Below are positions 8,952 to 16,069 of a stretch of 64,000 nt of DNA, piece after piece. The DNA comes from Pseudoxanthomonas sp. Root65. GTDB lineage: Bacteria > Pseudomonadota > Gammaproteobacteria > Xanthomonadales > Xanthomonadaceae. The notes under the pieces are model-generated. The model had not been told where the DNA came from, made no database searches, and saw nothing but the letters and a program-made list of their open reading frames with translations. The stretch covers positions 1,711,133 through 1,775,132 of the forward strand of contig NZ_LMHA01000001.1 of NCBI RefSeq assembly GCF_001427635.1, written 5' to 3'. Position numbers and translations under genes: made by a program. Every line of letters begins with the position of its first letter. The first letter of the stretch is position 1.

Positions 8952-8993
8952 ATAATGCACACATGTGCATACGCTTGTCTTGATGCAGATCAA
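8952..8993 (-). promoter_or_regulatory. fabA promoter with FNR/ANR-type box
   Basis: On the minus strand TTGATCTGCATCAA (8980-8993) is a perfect TTGAT-N4-ATCAA FNR box. A -10-like CATTAT lies at 8952-8957. The gap between box and -10 is exactly 22 nt, which puts the box centre at -41.5 from a predicted start at 8945, the class II activation geometry. No convincing -35 hexamer exists, as expected for an activator-dependent promoter. Confidence 0.62.
8955..8970. promoter_or_regulatory. inverted repeat overlapping the fabA -10, candidate repressor operator
   Basis: ATGCAC-N4-GTGCAT, 6-bp perfect arms, with the 8-bp palindrome CACATGTG inside it. It overlaps the predicted -10 and the spacer between the FNR box and -10. 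The position suits a fatty-acid-responsive repressor (FabR-like role), but no regulator gene is adjacent. Confidence 0.4.
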
Positions 8994-9138
8994 CCGGTTT
9001 TTTCCATACGCCGCCGTACCATCGGCGCGACGCAATTGCGGCAAGGGTTTCGCGCGTTCTTTCCGCAAGTCCACACGCAACCGTATCGTTTGAAGATGCC
9101 TCCATGCGATCGCGTACGGCGGCCGATATCATCGCGTG

Positions 9139-10209
9139 ATGCGCAAGATCATCCATATCGACATGGACGCCTTCTACGCGTCGGTGGAGCAGCGCGACGA
9201 TCCGTCGCTGCGCGGACGACCGGTGGTGGTGGCGTGGCGCGGCGAGCGTTCGGTGGTCTGCGCGGCATCGTACGAGGCGCGCGTGTTCGGCGTGCGCTCG
9301 GCGATGCCGGCGGTGCGCGCGGAGCGGCTGTGCCCGCAGGCGGTGTTCGTGCCGCCGGACTTCGCGCGCTACAAGGCGGTGTCGCGGCAGGTGCGCGAGA
9401 TCTTCCTGCGCCACACCGACCTGGTCGAACCGCTGTCGCTGGACGAGGCCTATCTCGACGTCACCACGCCGAAGTCCGACCTGCCGACGGCCACCGCCGT
9501 GGCCGAGACTATCCGTGCGCAGATCCGCGAAGAGACGCAGCTCACGGCATCGGCCGGGGTGGCGCCGAACAAGTTTCTGGCAAAGATCGCCTCGGACTGG
9601 CGCAAGCCCGATGGACAGTTCGTGCTGCGTCCTCACCAGGTGGAAGCGTTTCTGACGCCGCTGCCGGTCGAGCGCATTCCCGGCGTGGGCAAGGTGATGC
9701 AGGGCAGGCTCAACGCCGACGGCATCCGTACGGTCGGCGACCTGCGCGCGTATCCGCAGCATGAACTGGAAGCGCGTTACGGTAGCTTCGGCGGCGGCCT
9801 GTACCGGCGCGCGCGCGGCATCGACGAGCGGCCGGTGGAACCCGACCAGCCGGTGCAGTCGATCTCATCCGAGGACACCTTCGCCAGCGACCTGCTGTTG
9901 TCCGAACTGGAGCCGCACATCGTCCGCATCGCGGAAAAGGCCTGGCAGGCCAGCCGCAAGACCGAGCGTGTCGGCCGCACGGTGGTGCTGAAGCTGAAGA
10001 CGTCGCAGTTCCGCATCCTCACGCGCAGCTTCACGCCGGAGTCGCCGCCGGCGTCGGCGCAGGAGTTCATCGCCATCGCGCTGGCGCTCCGTGAGCGCAT
10101 CGATCTGCCACCCGCCACCCGCTACCGTCTGGTCGGCGTGGGCCTGTCGGGATTCCGCGACCGGGACGAGATGGCGACGCAGCCGGGGCTGTTCGATAGC
10201 TGCGCTTGA
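9139..10209 (+). CDS. dinB: DNA polymerase IV (Y family)
   Basis: A 356-residue Y-family translesion polymerase. The N-terminal [13 protein letters not shown] motif and SLDEAYLD motif carry the catalytic acidic residues. The helix-hairpin-helix-like IPGVGKV segment and the little-finger domain follow. The C-terminus has QPGLF, a beta-clamp-binding pentapeptide. A GTG at 9136 immediately precedes the ATG at 9139 and either could initiate. It is divergent from fabA with a 213-nt shared regulatory region. I see no LexA-like palindrome upstream, so SOS control is not supported by eye. Confidence 0.95.
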   Translation: MRKIIHIDMDAFYASVEQRDDPSLRGRPVVVAWRGERSVVCAASYEARVFGVRSAMPAVRAERLCPQAVFVPPDFARYKAVSRQVREIFLRHTDLVEPLSLDEAYLDVTTPKSDLPTATAVAETIRAQIREETQLTASAGVAPNKFLAKIASDWRKPDGQFVLRPHQVEAFLTPLPVERIPGVGKVMQGRLNADGIRTVGDLRAYPQHELEARYGSFGGGLYRRARGIDERPVEPDQPVQSISSEDTFASDLLLSELEPHIVRIAEKAWQASRKTERVGRTVVLKLKTSQFRILTRSFTPESPPASAQEFIAIALALRERIDLPPATRYRLVGVGLSGFRDRDEMATQPGLFDSCA

Positions 10210-10327
10210 TCGCGGTCACGGCGTCGCTGTGGCGTTGGTCGGCGCCGCTGGCACTCGTCCCACGTCCCTGCCAGCACGCCTCCGTGCACGGCGGTAGGCT
10301 CGTGCCGTCAACCGGGGGAGGCAGACG

Positions 10328-10807
10328 ATGGAAGCGATCCGACAAGGCGCGGCCGCCGAACTGTGGCAGTCGCTGGTGCGCGAGGCCTGCGCGCGCTGTG
10401 GACAGACGCTGGACGAAGCGCAGGAGAGTTACCTGGTCTTCGTGCTGCTGCGGCACCAGCGCGACGGACACCTGCTGGCGCGCACGCAGGCGCTGGAGTG
10501 GCTGGATGCGCAGTTGCGCGTGGGCAGCGCGCGCGCCGACGCGCTGCGCGACGTGGGCGATCGCTGCCTGCTGATCGCCGGCCTGTTTCCCGCGCTGGCG
10601 CAGCGCCGACGGGTCAGCGTGGACTACTTCATCGACCTGGGACGCGGCGCCTACCAGGGCGTGGCCGATAGCGGACGCAGCGGCTATGCGGAGCTGTTCG
10701 CGCAACTGGCGGACAGCTATCACCACCTGGTCGCGGCGCTGCGCGGCATCCGCGGTGAACGGTTCACCGATGCGTGGACCCTGCACGGCGCGCGCAGGGT
10801 CCACTGA
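10328..10807 (+). CDS. conserved hypothetical protein of about 159 residues
   Basis: A soluble, helical, Leu/Ala/Arg-rich protein with no signal peptide or membrane segment and no catalytic motif I recognise. Its even codon usage, an upstream GGGGGAGGC ribosome-binding region 8 nt before the ATG, and its position between dinB and a convergent btuB support a real gene. It resembles small helical hypothetical proteins seen in Xanthomonadaceae, but I cannot name a family. The last residues are encoded within a strong inverted repeat (10774-10804), so the 3' end of the gene doubles as a hairpin between convergent genes. Confidence 0.65.
   Translation: MEAIRQGAAAELWQSLVREACARCGQTLDEAQESYLVFVLLRHQRDGHLLARTQALEWLDAQLRVGSARADALRDVGDRCLLIAGLFPALAQRRRVSVDYFIDLGRGAYQGVADSGRSGYAELFAQLADSYHHLVAALRGIRGERFTDAWTLHGARRVH
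10774..10804. terminator. perfect hairpin at the end of the hypothetical gene, possible bidirectional terminator
   Basis: GTGGACCCTGC (10774-10784) and GCAGGGTCCAC (10794-10804) are perfect 11-bp arms with a 9-nt loop. The hairpin lies inside the last codons of the upstream gene and 20 nt from the convergent btuB stop. No T-run follows, so intrinsic termination is uncertain; blocking of transcript read-through or 3' exonucleases is plausible. Confidence 0.45.
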
Positions 10808-10824
10808 CAGGATCGCCTGCGCGA

Positions 10825-12690
10825 TCAGTCGCGCGCGCGGTAACGCAGGCTCAGGCCGTACTCGCGACCGGGCTGGTTGTACCAGGCGATCGTTTCGTAC
10901 TGGCGGTCGAACACGTTGCTGGCGCGCGCCTGCACCGACCATTCCTCGGTGATGGCGTACTCCAGTCGCAGGTCCAGCGTGCCGTAACCCGCCAGGCGGA
11001 CGCTGTTGGCGACGTTGTCGTAGCGGTGGCTGGCGCCGTTGGCGGTCAGGCCGATGCGGAAGTCGCCGAACGCGCGGTCCACATCGATGCGTGCGGTATT
11101 GCGGGCACGACGCGGCAGCAGGTTGTCGTGCGTGACCCCGGCGGTGCGGTTGCGCGGATCGGTGTGGCTGAGCTCGGCATTCAGGTCGAAGCCGGCCAGC
11201 GTCACCGCGCCGGTCAGTTCGGCGCCCCGGATGCGGGCTTCCTCGATGTTGACGATGTTGAAGCTGCTGTCGTAGCCGATCAGCTCGTCCACACGCGTGT
11301 CGTACACGTTGAAGGTCCAGTTCCAGTCGTCGCCGTATTGCGCCACGCCCAGGTTGAGGCTGCGCGACTCTTCCGGTTCCAGATCGGGATTGCTGAAGCC
11401 GGGGTAGTACAGGTCGTTGAAGGTGGGCGCCTTGAAACCGGTGCCGGCGCTGGCGGTCAGCTTGAAGCCGCGGGCCAGGTCCATGCCCCAGCCGAGCGTG
11501 CCGGTGGCGTGGTTGCCGAACTGTTCGTTGTCGTCGTTGCGCACGCTCGCCTGCAGGCGATGCGCACCGAAGCGGCCCTGGTACTCGACGAAGGCGCCGG
11601 TGTTGTCGCGCGTGTCCACGGTGAAGGGCGTGGTGCTGGTGATCTCGTCGCGCAGCCAGTCGGCGCCGGCGGTCAGGAGATGCTGTTCGCCGATCGCGAC
11701 GTCGCCCTGGATCGAGGCGTTGTCGCGACGCGTATCGAAGGTGCTGACGTAGGTGCGCGTGCCGGTGGCGGCGTCGGCGAAGTGGTTGTCCGACTCGTCC
11801 GAAGCGCGGCCGAGCTGGGTGGTGAGCGTGGTCCGCGTGGAGGGCTTCCAGGTCAGCTTGCCGCCCAGCACCCGCTGCACGTTGTCGGCCTCGTTGCCGC
11901 TGAAGCTACTGCCGTCGAATTCGTTGAAAGCATCGGCATTCAGCGCGTGGCCTTCCAGCGTCAGCGTGTCGGTGAACCGGTAGCCGCCGCGCACGTTGAG
12001 CGAGACGTTGCGGTAACCGTCGTCGTCGGGCTCATCGGTGAAGCAGCCCTGGAACAGCGTGCCGGAACCGCGGCAGGCGTTGATGCCGTCCGTTTCCTGG
12101 TACGCCGCATTCGCGCCGATCCAGCCACGCTCGCCGCCGTAAGCGAAACCGCCGCTGGCTTCGCGCAGGTGGTGGCTGCCGCCGCCGATGCGCAGCTCGC
12201 GCGACAGGCCCTTGCCGCCACGACGGGTGAAGATCTGGATCACGCCACCGATCGCTTCCGAGCCGTACAGGCTGGAGCGCGGACCGCGCACGATCTCGAT
12301 GCGCTCGATCTGGTCGACCGGCAGATCCTGGAAAGACGCCAGGCCGGCGGTCGCCGAGCCGATGCGGATGCCGTCGACCAGCACCAGCACCTGGTCGGAC
12401 TCGGTGCCGCGCAGGTTGAGGGTGGTCAGCTTGCCCAGGCCGCCCTGATTGCTGAAGCCGACGCCGGCGCGCCCCTTCAGCACATCGACGAGCGAACGGG
12501 CCTGGCTGCGCTCGATGTCCTCGCGGGTGATGACCTGCGCGGGCACCAGGCTGTCCTGCAGCGGAATGTCCGTGCGCGTGCCGGTGACGACGACTTCGTC
12601 CAGCTCGGTGGCGTCCTGCGCCTGCGCAGCGAACGGCAGGGCCAGCGCGACCGCGGCGGCAAGAAGGGAAAGGGAATGACGGCTGTACAT
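10825..12690 (-). CDS. btuB: TonB-dependent vitamin B12 receptor
   Basis: A 621-residue outer-membrane receptor: signal peptide ending at AQA (about residue 24), a TonB box of the ELDEVVVTGTR type, a plug domain (about 45-160) and a 22-strand-type barrel ending in an aromatic terminal strand. The family includes receptors for siderophores and cobalamin. The cobalamin assignment rests mainly on the B12 riboswitch upstream (12821-13000) and on the BtuB-like plug motifs. The frame stays open upstream through the riboswitch, but the ATG at 12690 is chosen for its signal peptide and the GGAG 10 nt before it. No btuCDF transporter genes are in the window. Confidence 0.9.
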   Translation of the reverse strand: MYSRHSLSLLAAAVALALPFAAQAQDATELDEVVVTGTRTDIPLQDSLVPAQVITREDIERSQARSLVDVLKGRAGVGFSNQGGLGKLTTLNLRGTESDQVLVLVDGIRIGSATAGLASFQDLPVDQIERIEIVRGPRSSLYGSEAIGGVIQIFTRRGGKGLSRELRIGGGSHHLREASGGFAYGGERGWIGANAAYQETDGINACRGSGTLFQGCFTDEPDDDGYRNVSLNVRGGYRFTDTLTLEGHALNADAFNEFDGSSFSGNEADNVQRVLGGKLTWKPSTRTTLTTQLGRASDESDNHFADAATGTRTYVSTFDTRRDNASIQGDVAIGEQHLLTAGADWLRDEITSTTPFTVDTRDNTGAFVEYQGRFGAHRLQASVRNDDNEQFGNHATGTLGWGMDLARGFKLTASAGTGFKAPTFNDLYYPGFSNPDLEPEESRSLNLGVAQYGDDWNWTFNVYDTRVDELIGYDSSFNIVNIEEARIRGAELTGAVTLAGFDLNAELSHTDPRNRTAGVTHDNLLPRRARNTARIDVDRAFGDFRIGLTANGASHRYDNVANSVRLAGYGTLDLRLEYAITEEWSVQARASNVFDRQYETIAWYNQPGREYGLSLRYRARD

Positions 12691-12820
12691 CGGATTCGAA
12701 CTCCATCGCGCGCCCCGCGCGCATTTTTCGGCGTGGAGTTGCGACAGAGAGGGAAACGTTGCGGACAGCGCGGCAGACGAGCGGCGGCGCGGCACGCCGC
12801 GACGCCCTCCGCATCGCAAC

Positions 12821-13000
12821 CAGTGGACTTCCGGGCCGGTCTCCGGGCTTGCGAAGGCGTGCACGATGCACGCTGCCGGGGCGCCTTCCCATGCATAAGT
12901 CGCACAGTGGCCGATGCCGCGGTTGTCTTCGCCTACCGTTGCGGGGGCAGCGCCGGAATGCCGCCTGCGCGGGTCACCGGCTTCCCGTTTCAACCCGGAC
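12821..13000 (-). promoter_or_regulatory. cobalamin riboswitch of btuB
   Basis: On the minus strand the leader contains the canonical B12 box AGCCCGGAGACCGGCC (12834-12849), the GCTGCCCCCGCAACGGTA core (about 12934-12952) and the 5' AAACGGGAAGCCGGTG element (about 12974-12989) in the right order. The B12 box ends about 145 nt before the btuB ATG. Adenosylcobalamin binding would be expected to shut off btuB. Confidence 0.93.
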
Positions 13001-13062
13001 GCGGACGCCGCGGGTCACCTGAAAGCGCGCGCAGTATACGGGAAGCCTCCGTCCGCGACGTA

Positions 13063-13240
13063 GAGCGGCGCGTGCTCCGCTGCTTTCAGCGACAGAAGGT
13101 GTGCTGCGTCTAGCAAGCTCGACGCTACGTGGGGCGGTATTGCGAGGAGCTGCTGCCGTGAGGCAATGCGTGGAGTGGAGCTTGCTCTGCTGCTTTCCGG
13201 GAGGGGACGGTGCGCGGCGTCGAGCAAGCTCGACGCTACA
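13063..13240. repeat. duplicated REP-like palindrome pair (about 110-bp period)
   Basis: Two kinds of hairpin alternate. Type A, GAGCGGCGCGTGCTCCGC (13063-13080), recurs as a variant at 13173-13190, each followed by TGCTTTC. Type B, GCGTCTAGCAAGCTCGACGC (13106-13125), recurs as the perfect palindrome GCGTCGAGCAAGCTCGACGC (13217-13236), each followed by TAC. Unit spacing is 110 and 111 bp. Both types fit the GTAG-(stem)-TT-(stem) pattern of Xanthomonadaceae REP elements in opposite orientations, making a BIME-like array between the btuB leader and the TfoX-like gene. Confidence 0.7.
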
Positions 13241-13246
13241 TCGGAG

Positions 13247-13618
13247 TCAGTCGTCCCCGCCGCGCGAATCGAACAGGTTGAGCGAGGGGCCCGTGTCCTC
13301 TTCGCGCTCGGTGTGCGTGGTGGTCACCGGGCCGGCAGCGGGCCGGCCACGCGGCGGTGGCAGCAGCGCGGCGGCCGCGTCGTAGGCCACCAGCAGTTCG
13401 GCGCGGCGGTCCTCCGGCAGCTGTTGCCAATGGCAGTCCAGCAGGGCGCCTTCCAGCGCGTAGAGCAGGTTGAGACTGGGGCGGAAGCCCGCGCGCTTGA
13501 CCCGGATGAAGGCTTCCACCGCGCCCACGCCCTCCAGGTCCTCCTGCGTGCGCAGGCCGACCTGGCGCAGCCAGGCGGCGGACTTGGGGCCGATGTTGCG
13601 CAGCTTGGTGCCTGTCAT
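13247..13618 (-). CDS. TfoX C-terminal-domain protein
   Basis: A 123-residue protein whose first 80 residues match the TfoX/Sxy C-terminal domain (helix-hairpin-helix-like IGPKSAAWLRQVGL). The last 35 residues are a low-complexity, Pro/Arg/Thr-rich tail. TfoX of other gammaproteobacteria activates competence genes, but those proteins also carry an N-terminal domain missing here, so competence control should not be assumed. The ATG overlaps the stop of the fRMsr gene by 4 nt (ATGA), making a two-gene operon. Confidence 0.78.
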   Translation of the reverse strand: MTGTKLRNIGPKSAAWLRQVGLRTQEDLEGVGAVEAFIRVKRAGFRPSLNLLYALEGALLDCHWQQLPEDRRAELLVAYDAAAALLPPPRGRPAAGPVTTTHTEREEDTGPSLNLFDSRGGDD

Positions 13619-14100
13619 GTCAGCGAATCCACGAAGATGGCGGCGATGCGTTCCATGCCCGCCTGGTCGTCGGCATCGAAGCGCGCCAGGCGGGGACTGT
13701 CCAGATCGAGCACGCCGACCAGTTCGTCCCCTTTCACCAGCGGTACCACCAGTTCCGAGCGCGATGCGGAATCGCAGGCGATATGGCCCGGGAAGGCCTC
13801 CACATCGTCCACGCGCTGGGTCTGGCGGGTGCGTGCGGCGGCTCCGCAGACCCCCTTGTCCAACGGGATCCGCACGCAGGCTGGTAAGCCCTGAAACGGA
13901 CCGACCACCAATTCCCGGCCATCGAAGAAATAGAAGCCCGCCCAGTTGAAGTCGGGCAGGGCGTGGTACAGCAGCGCGGCCAGGTTGGCGGCATTGGCGA
14001 TCCGGTCCGGTTCGCCTGCCAGCAGGGCGCGGGCCTGCTCGGCCAGCTGTGCGTATTGTTCCGGCTTGCTGCCGGTGAGCGTTTGCGAGGCGAATGACAT
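13615..14100 (-). CDS. msrC: free methionine-(R)-sulfoxide reductase (GAF domain)
   Basis: A 161-residue single-GAF-domain protein. Three cysteines at 75, 85 and 109, in LPACVRI, KGVCGAA and HIACDSAS, are the redox and catalytic set of fRMsr enzymes, which reduce free Met-(R)-sulfoxide with thioredoxin. Length and motif spacing match the E. coli enzyme. It is the first gene of a two-gene operon with the TfoX-like protein and is divergent from bioD, with a 119-nt gap between the starts. Confidence 0.92.
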   Translation of the reverse strand: MSFASQTLTGSKPEQYAQLAEQARALLAGEPDRIANAANLAALLYHALPDFNWAGFYFFDGRELVVGPFQGLPACVRIPLDKGVCGAAARTRQTQRVDDVEAFPGHIACDSASRSELVVPLVKGDELVGVLDLDSPRLARFDADDQAGMERIAAIFVDSLT

Positions 14101-14219
14101 GGGGCCGATTCTACTCCGCCGCTACGGTGGGGGCCGGATATCATCGCGGGCATGACTACGCATTACCCGAACGCCGCAGCGACTGGACACGTGGGCGGCA
14201 TCGCCGTCGCAGGATCGTG

Positions 14220-14897
14220 ATGGACCGCGCCATGGACCGCCTGTTCGTCACCGGCACCGATACCGGCGTCGGCAAGACCGTCGCCAGCACCGCGCTGCTG
14301 CATGCCTTCCGCGCGCGCGGAATGCGTGCGGTCGGCATGAAGCCGGTCGCCAGCGGATGCGTGGCGACGCCGGATGGCTGGCGCAACGACGATGCGCTGG
14401 CCCTGCAGGCGGCGAGCGATCCGGTACCGCCCTACGACGACCTCAATCCGTACGCGTTGTCGGCGCCGCTGGCGCCGGAGATCGCCGCGCGCGAGGCGGG
14501 CGTGGATGTGCAGCTCGGCGTGCTGGTGTCCGCGTTCGAGCGCCTGCATCCGCTGGCCGACCTAGTGCTGGTCGAAGGCGTCGGCGGCTGGGCGGCGCCG
14601 CTGACCGCCACGCTGGACCAGCGCCATCTGGTGCAGGAACTTCGTCTGCCGGTAGTGCTGGTGGTGGGCATGCGGCTGGGCTGCATCAACCACGCGCGGC
14701 TCAGCGCGCGGGCGATCCAGGACGACGGCGCGCGCCTGGTCGGCTGGATCGCCAACGAGGTCGATCCGGACATGGAACGCCGCGACGAGAACTTCGCGCT
14801 GCTGTCAGCGCGCCTGCCGGTGCCGTGCTGGGGCAGGCTGCCGTATGCGCCGGACGTTGATGCGCGCGTGCAGGCCGCACACCTATCGGTGCCCTAG
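14220..14897 (+). CDS. bioD: dethiobiotin synthetase
   Basis: A 225-residue P-loop enzyme with the family signature FVTGTDTGVGKT at the N-terminus and the KPVASG and EGVGGW motifs that bind diaminopelargonate and ATP. It closes the ureido ring in biotin synthesis. The ATG at 14220 has AGGA 5 nt upstream; a GTG at 14217 and an ATG at 14232 are alternatives. No other bio gene is adjacent, so bioD stands alone here. Confidence 0.94.
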   Translation: MDRAMDRLFVTGTDTGVGKTVASTALLHAFRARGMRAVGMKPVASGCVATPDGWRNDDALALQAASDPVPPYDDLNPYALSAPLAPEIAAREAGVDVQLGVLVSAFERLHPLADLVLVEGVGGWAAPLTATLDQRHLVQELRLPVVLVVGMRLGCINHARLSARAIQDDGARLVGWIANEVDPDMERRDENFALLSARLPVPCWGRLPYAPDVDARVQAAHLSVP

Positions 14898-15015
14898 CGG
14901 GCTGGGGTGTGCGCTGCGCAGAGGACAATGGCGGTGCGACCAACAGCCCGGGCGTCCCGCTGATGGGCGCGTTGCAACGCGTTCGCCCCCGGCGCTGATG
15001 ACTTCAGCGGGCGCA

Positions 15016-15047
15016 TAAAAAACCCGGCAGCGTGGGGGCTGCCGGGT
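15016..15047 (-). terminator. rho-independent terminator of the phasin gene
   Basis: Reading the minus strand, the stem ACCCGGCAG/CTGCCGGGT (9 bp, 8-nt loop, 15022-15047) is followed directly by a run of six T residues, about 55 nt after the phasin stop. It is the cleanest intrinsic terminator in the window. The rest of the 205-nt gap after bioD shows nothing else. Confidence 0.9.
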
Positions 15048-15102
15048 CGGCTGCGCGGAGGGAGGGGGAGCCGCGCAATGAAAACGGTGGAGCGGGCGGG
15101 TC

Positions 15103-15495
15103 TTACTTGCCCTTGGCGGCCTTGGTCGCCTTGGCCACGGAGGCCTGGACGTTGTCGGTCGCGGATTCGAACTGGGTCTTCACTAGCTGGCCGAAGGCCT
15201 CACCGGTCTTCAGGCTCAGGCCGAACACTTCCTGGCTGGCGGCGACGACGCGCTCGGCGTTGTCCTTGGCCACCTGCATGCCCTTCGGCCACAGGGTCTT
15301 GTAGCCCTCGAGGTCGCGGGTTTCGGCCAGTTCGCCGAAGAAGGCGGTGGTGGCGTCGATGTTCTTCTCGAAGGTCTTCAGCTGCACGCCGAACACGGTC
15401 TCGGCGCTTTCCAGGGCCAGACGGTTGGCGCGCGAGGCAGCGGCGGCGAACTGGTGGGTGAACTGGCTGAAGCTTTCGTTGAATTGCGTGGTCAT
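15103..15495 (-). CDS. phasin family protein
   Basis: A 130-residue amphipathic helical protein with the FNESFSQF start, heptad-like Ala/Thr/Phe pattern and Lys/Ala-rich end of the phasin_2 family. Phasins coat polyhydroxyalkanoate granules, though many Xanthomonadaceae phasin-like proteins lack a proven granule role. An in-frame ATG lies further upstream, but the ATG at 15495 has AGGAG 6 nt before it. It is monocistronic, with its own promoter (15535-15563) and terminator (15016-15047), consistent with an abundant protein. No PHA synthase is in the window. Confidence 0.85.
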   Translation of the reverse strand: MTTQFNESFSQFTHQFAAAASRANRLALESAETVFGVQLKTFEKNIDATTAFFGELAETRDLEGYKTLWPKGMQVAKDNAERVVAASQEVFGLSLKTGEAFGQLVKTQFESATDNVQASVAKATKAAKGK

Positions 15496-15534
15496 GGCGT
15501 GCTCCTGAAAGGGGATTTCCATCTGTTGCGACGC

Positions 15535-15563
15535 AGCATAGACAGATCCATGTTGCAGTGCAA
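15535..15563 (-). promoter_or_regulatory. sigma70-type promoter of the phasin gene
   Basis: TTGCAC (15558-15563), a 17-nt spacer and TATGCT (15535-15540) on the minus strand, about 40 nt before the ATG. It is a good match in sequence and spacing. Confidence 0.6.
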
Positions 15564-15650
15564 TAAGTGGCGTATGGAAATCCGACGAACGGTCAGGAGC
15601 CGTTAAAAATCAAACGCTTGTATGCGGTGGTATGAAACCGGTTCCATGCC

Positions 15651-16007
15651 TTACGGGCCGGTGTAGCGGCATCCGGACGTGCAGGTTTCATGCACCACGA
15701 TGGCGCTCAGCAGCGGCAGCACCGGCTTGGTCTGGTCCCAGATCCACTTGGCCAGCTGCTCGCTGGTGGGGTTTTCCAGGCCGGGGATGTCGTTGAGGTA
15801 GTGGTGGTCCAGCCGCTCGTAGATCGGCTTGAAGGCGGCCTTCACGTCGGCGAAGTCCATCACCCAGCCGGCCTGCGGATCGATCGGCCCCGAAAGGTGC
15901 AGCTCGATGCGGAACGAGTGGCCGTGCAGGCGCGCGCACTTGTGGCCTTCCGGCACGTGCGGCAGGCGGTGAGCGGCTTCGACGGTGAAGACCTTGAAGA
16001 TGTCCAT
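15651..16007 (-). CDS. queD: 6-carboxy-5,6,7,8-tetrahydropterin synthase
   Basis: A 118-residue member of the PTPS/QueD family. His13, Cys24, His28 and His30 (EAAHRL, CARLHGH) give the zinc ligands and catalytic cysteine, and the C-terminal [10 protein letters not shown] motif holds the second catalytic part. It converts dihydroneopterin triphosphate to carboxytetrahydropterin in queuosine (preQ0) synthesis. The length is typical of bacterial QueD. It follows rhlE by about 60 nt on the same strand and could be co-transcribed with it; no other que gene is present. Confidence 0.92.
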   Translation of the reverse strand: MDIFKVFTVEAAHRLPHVPEGHKCARLHGHSFRIELHLSGPIDPQAGWVMDFADVKAAFKPIYERLDHHYLNDIPGLENPTSEQLAKWIWDQTKPVLPLLSAIVVHETCTSGCRYTGP

Positions 16008-16069
16008 GCGACGGTTCCGGAAGCGGTGGAACGCGCGGCACCGGTCAGGTGCCGCGCGGGTGGATCAAC

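Noticed and set aside
9000-9138. A possible LexA box for dinB
   Set aside because: I searched for CTG-N10-CAG and TTAG-N-TAC-type palindromes by eye and found none that is convincing.
10774-13113. A 779-codon plus-strand open frame
   Set aside because: It is antisense to btuB and its riboswitch, with a biased repetitive composition and no family signature.
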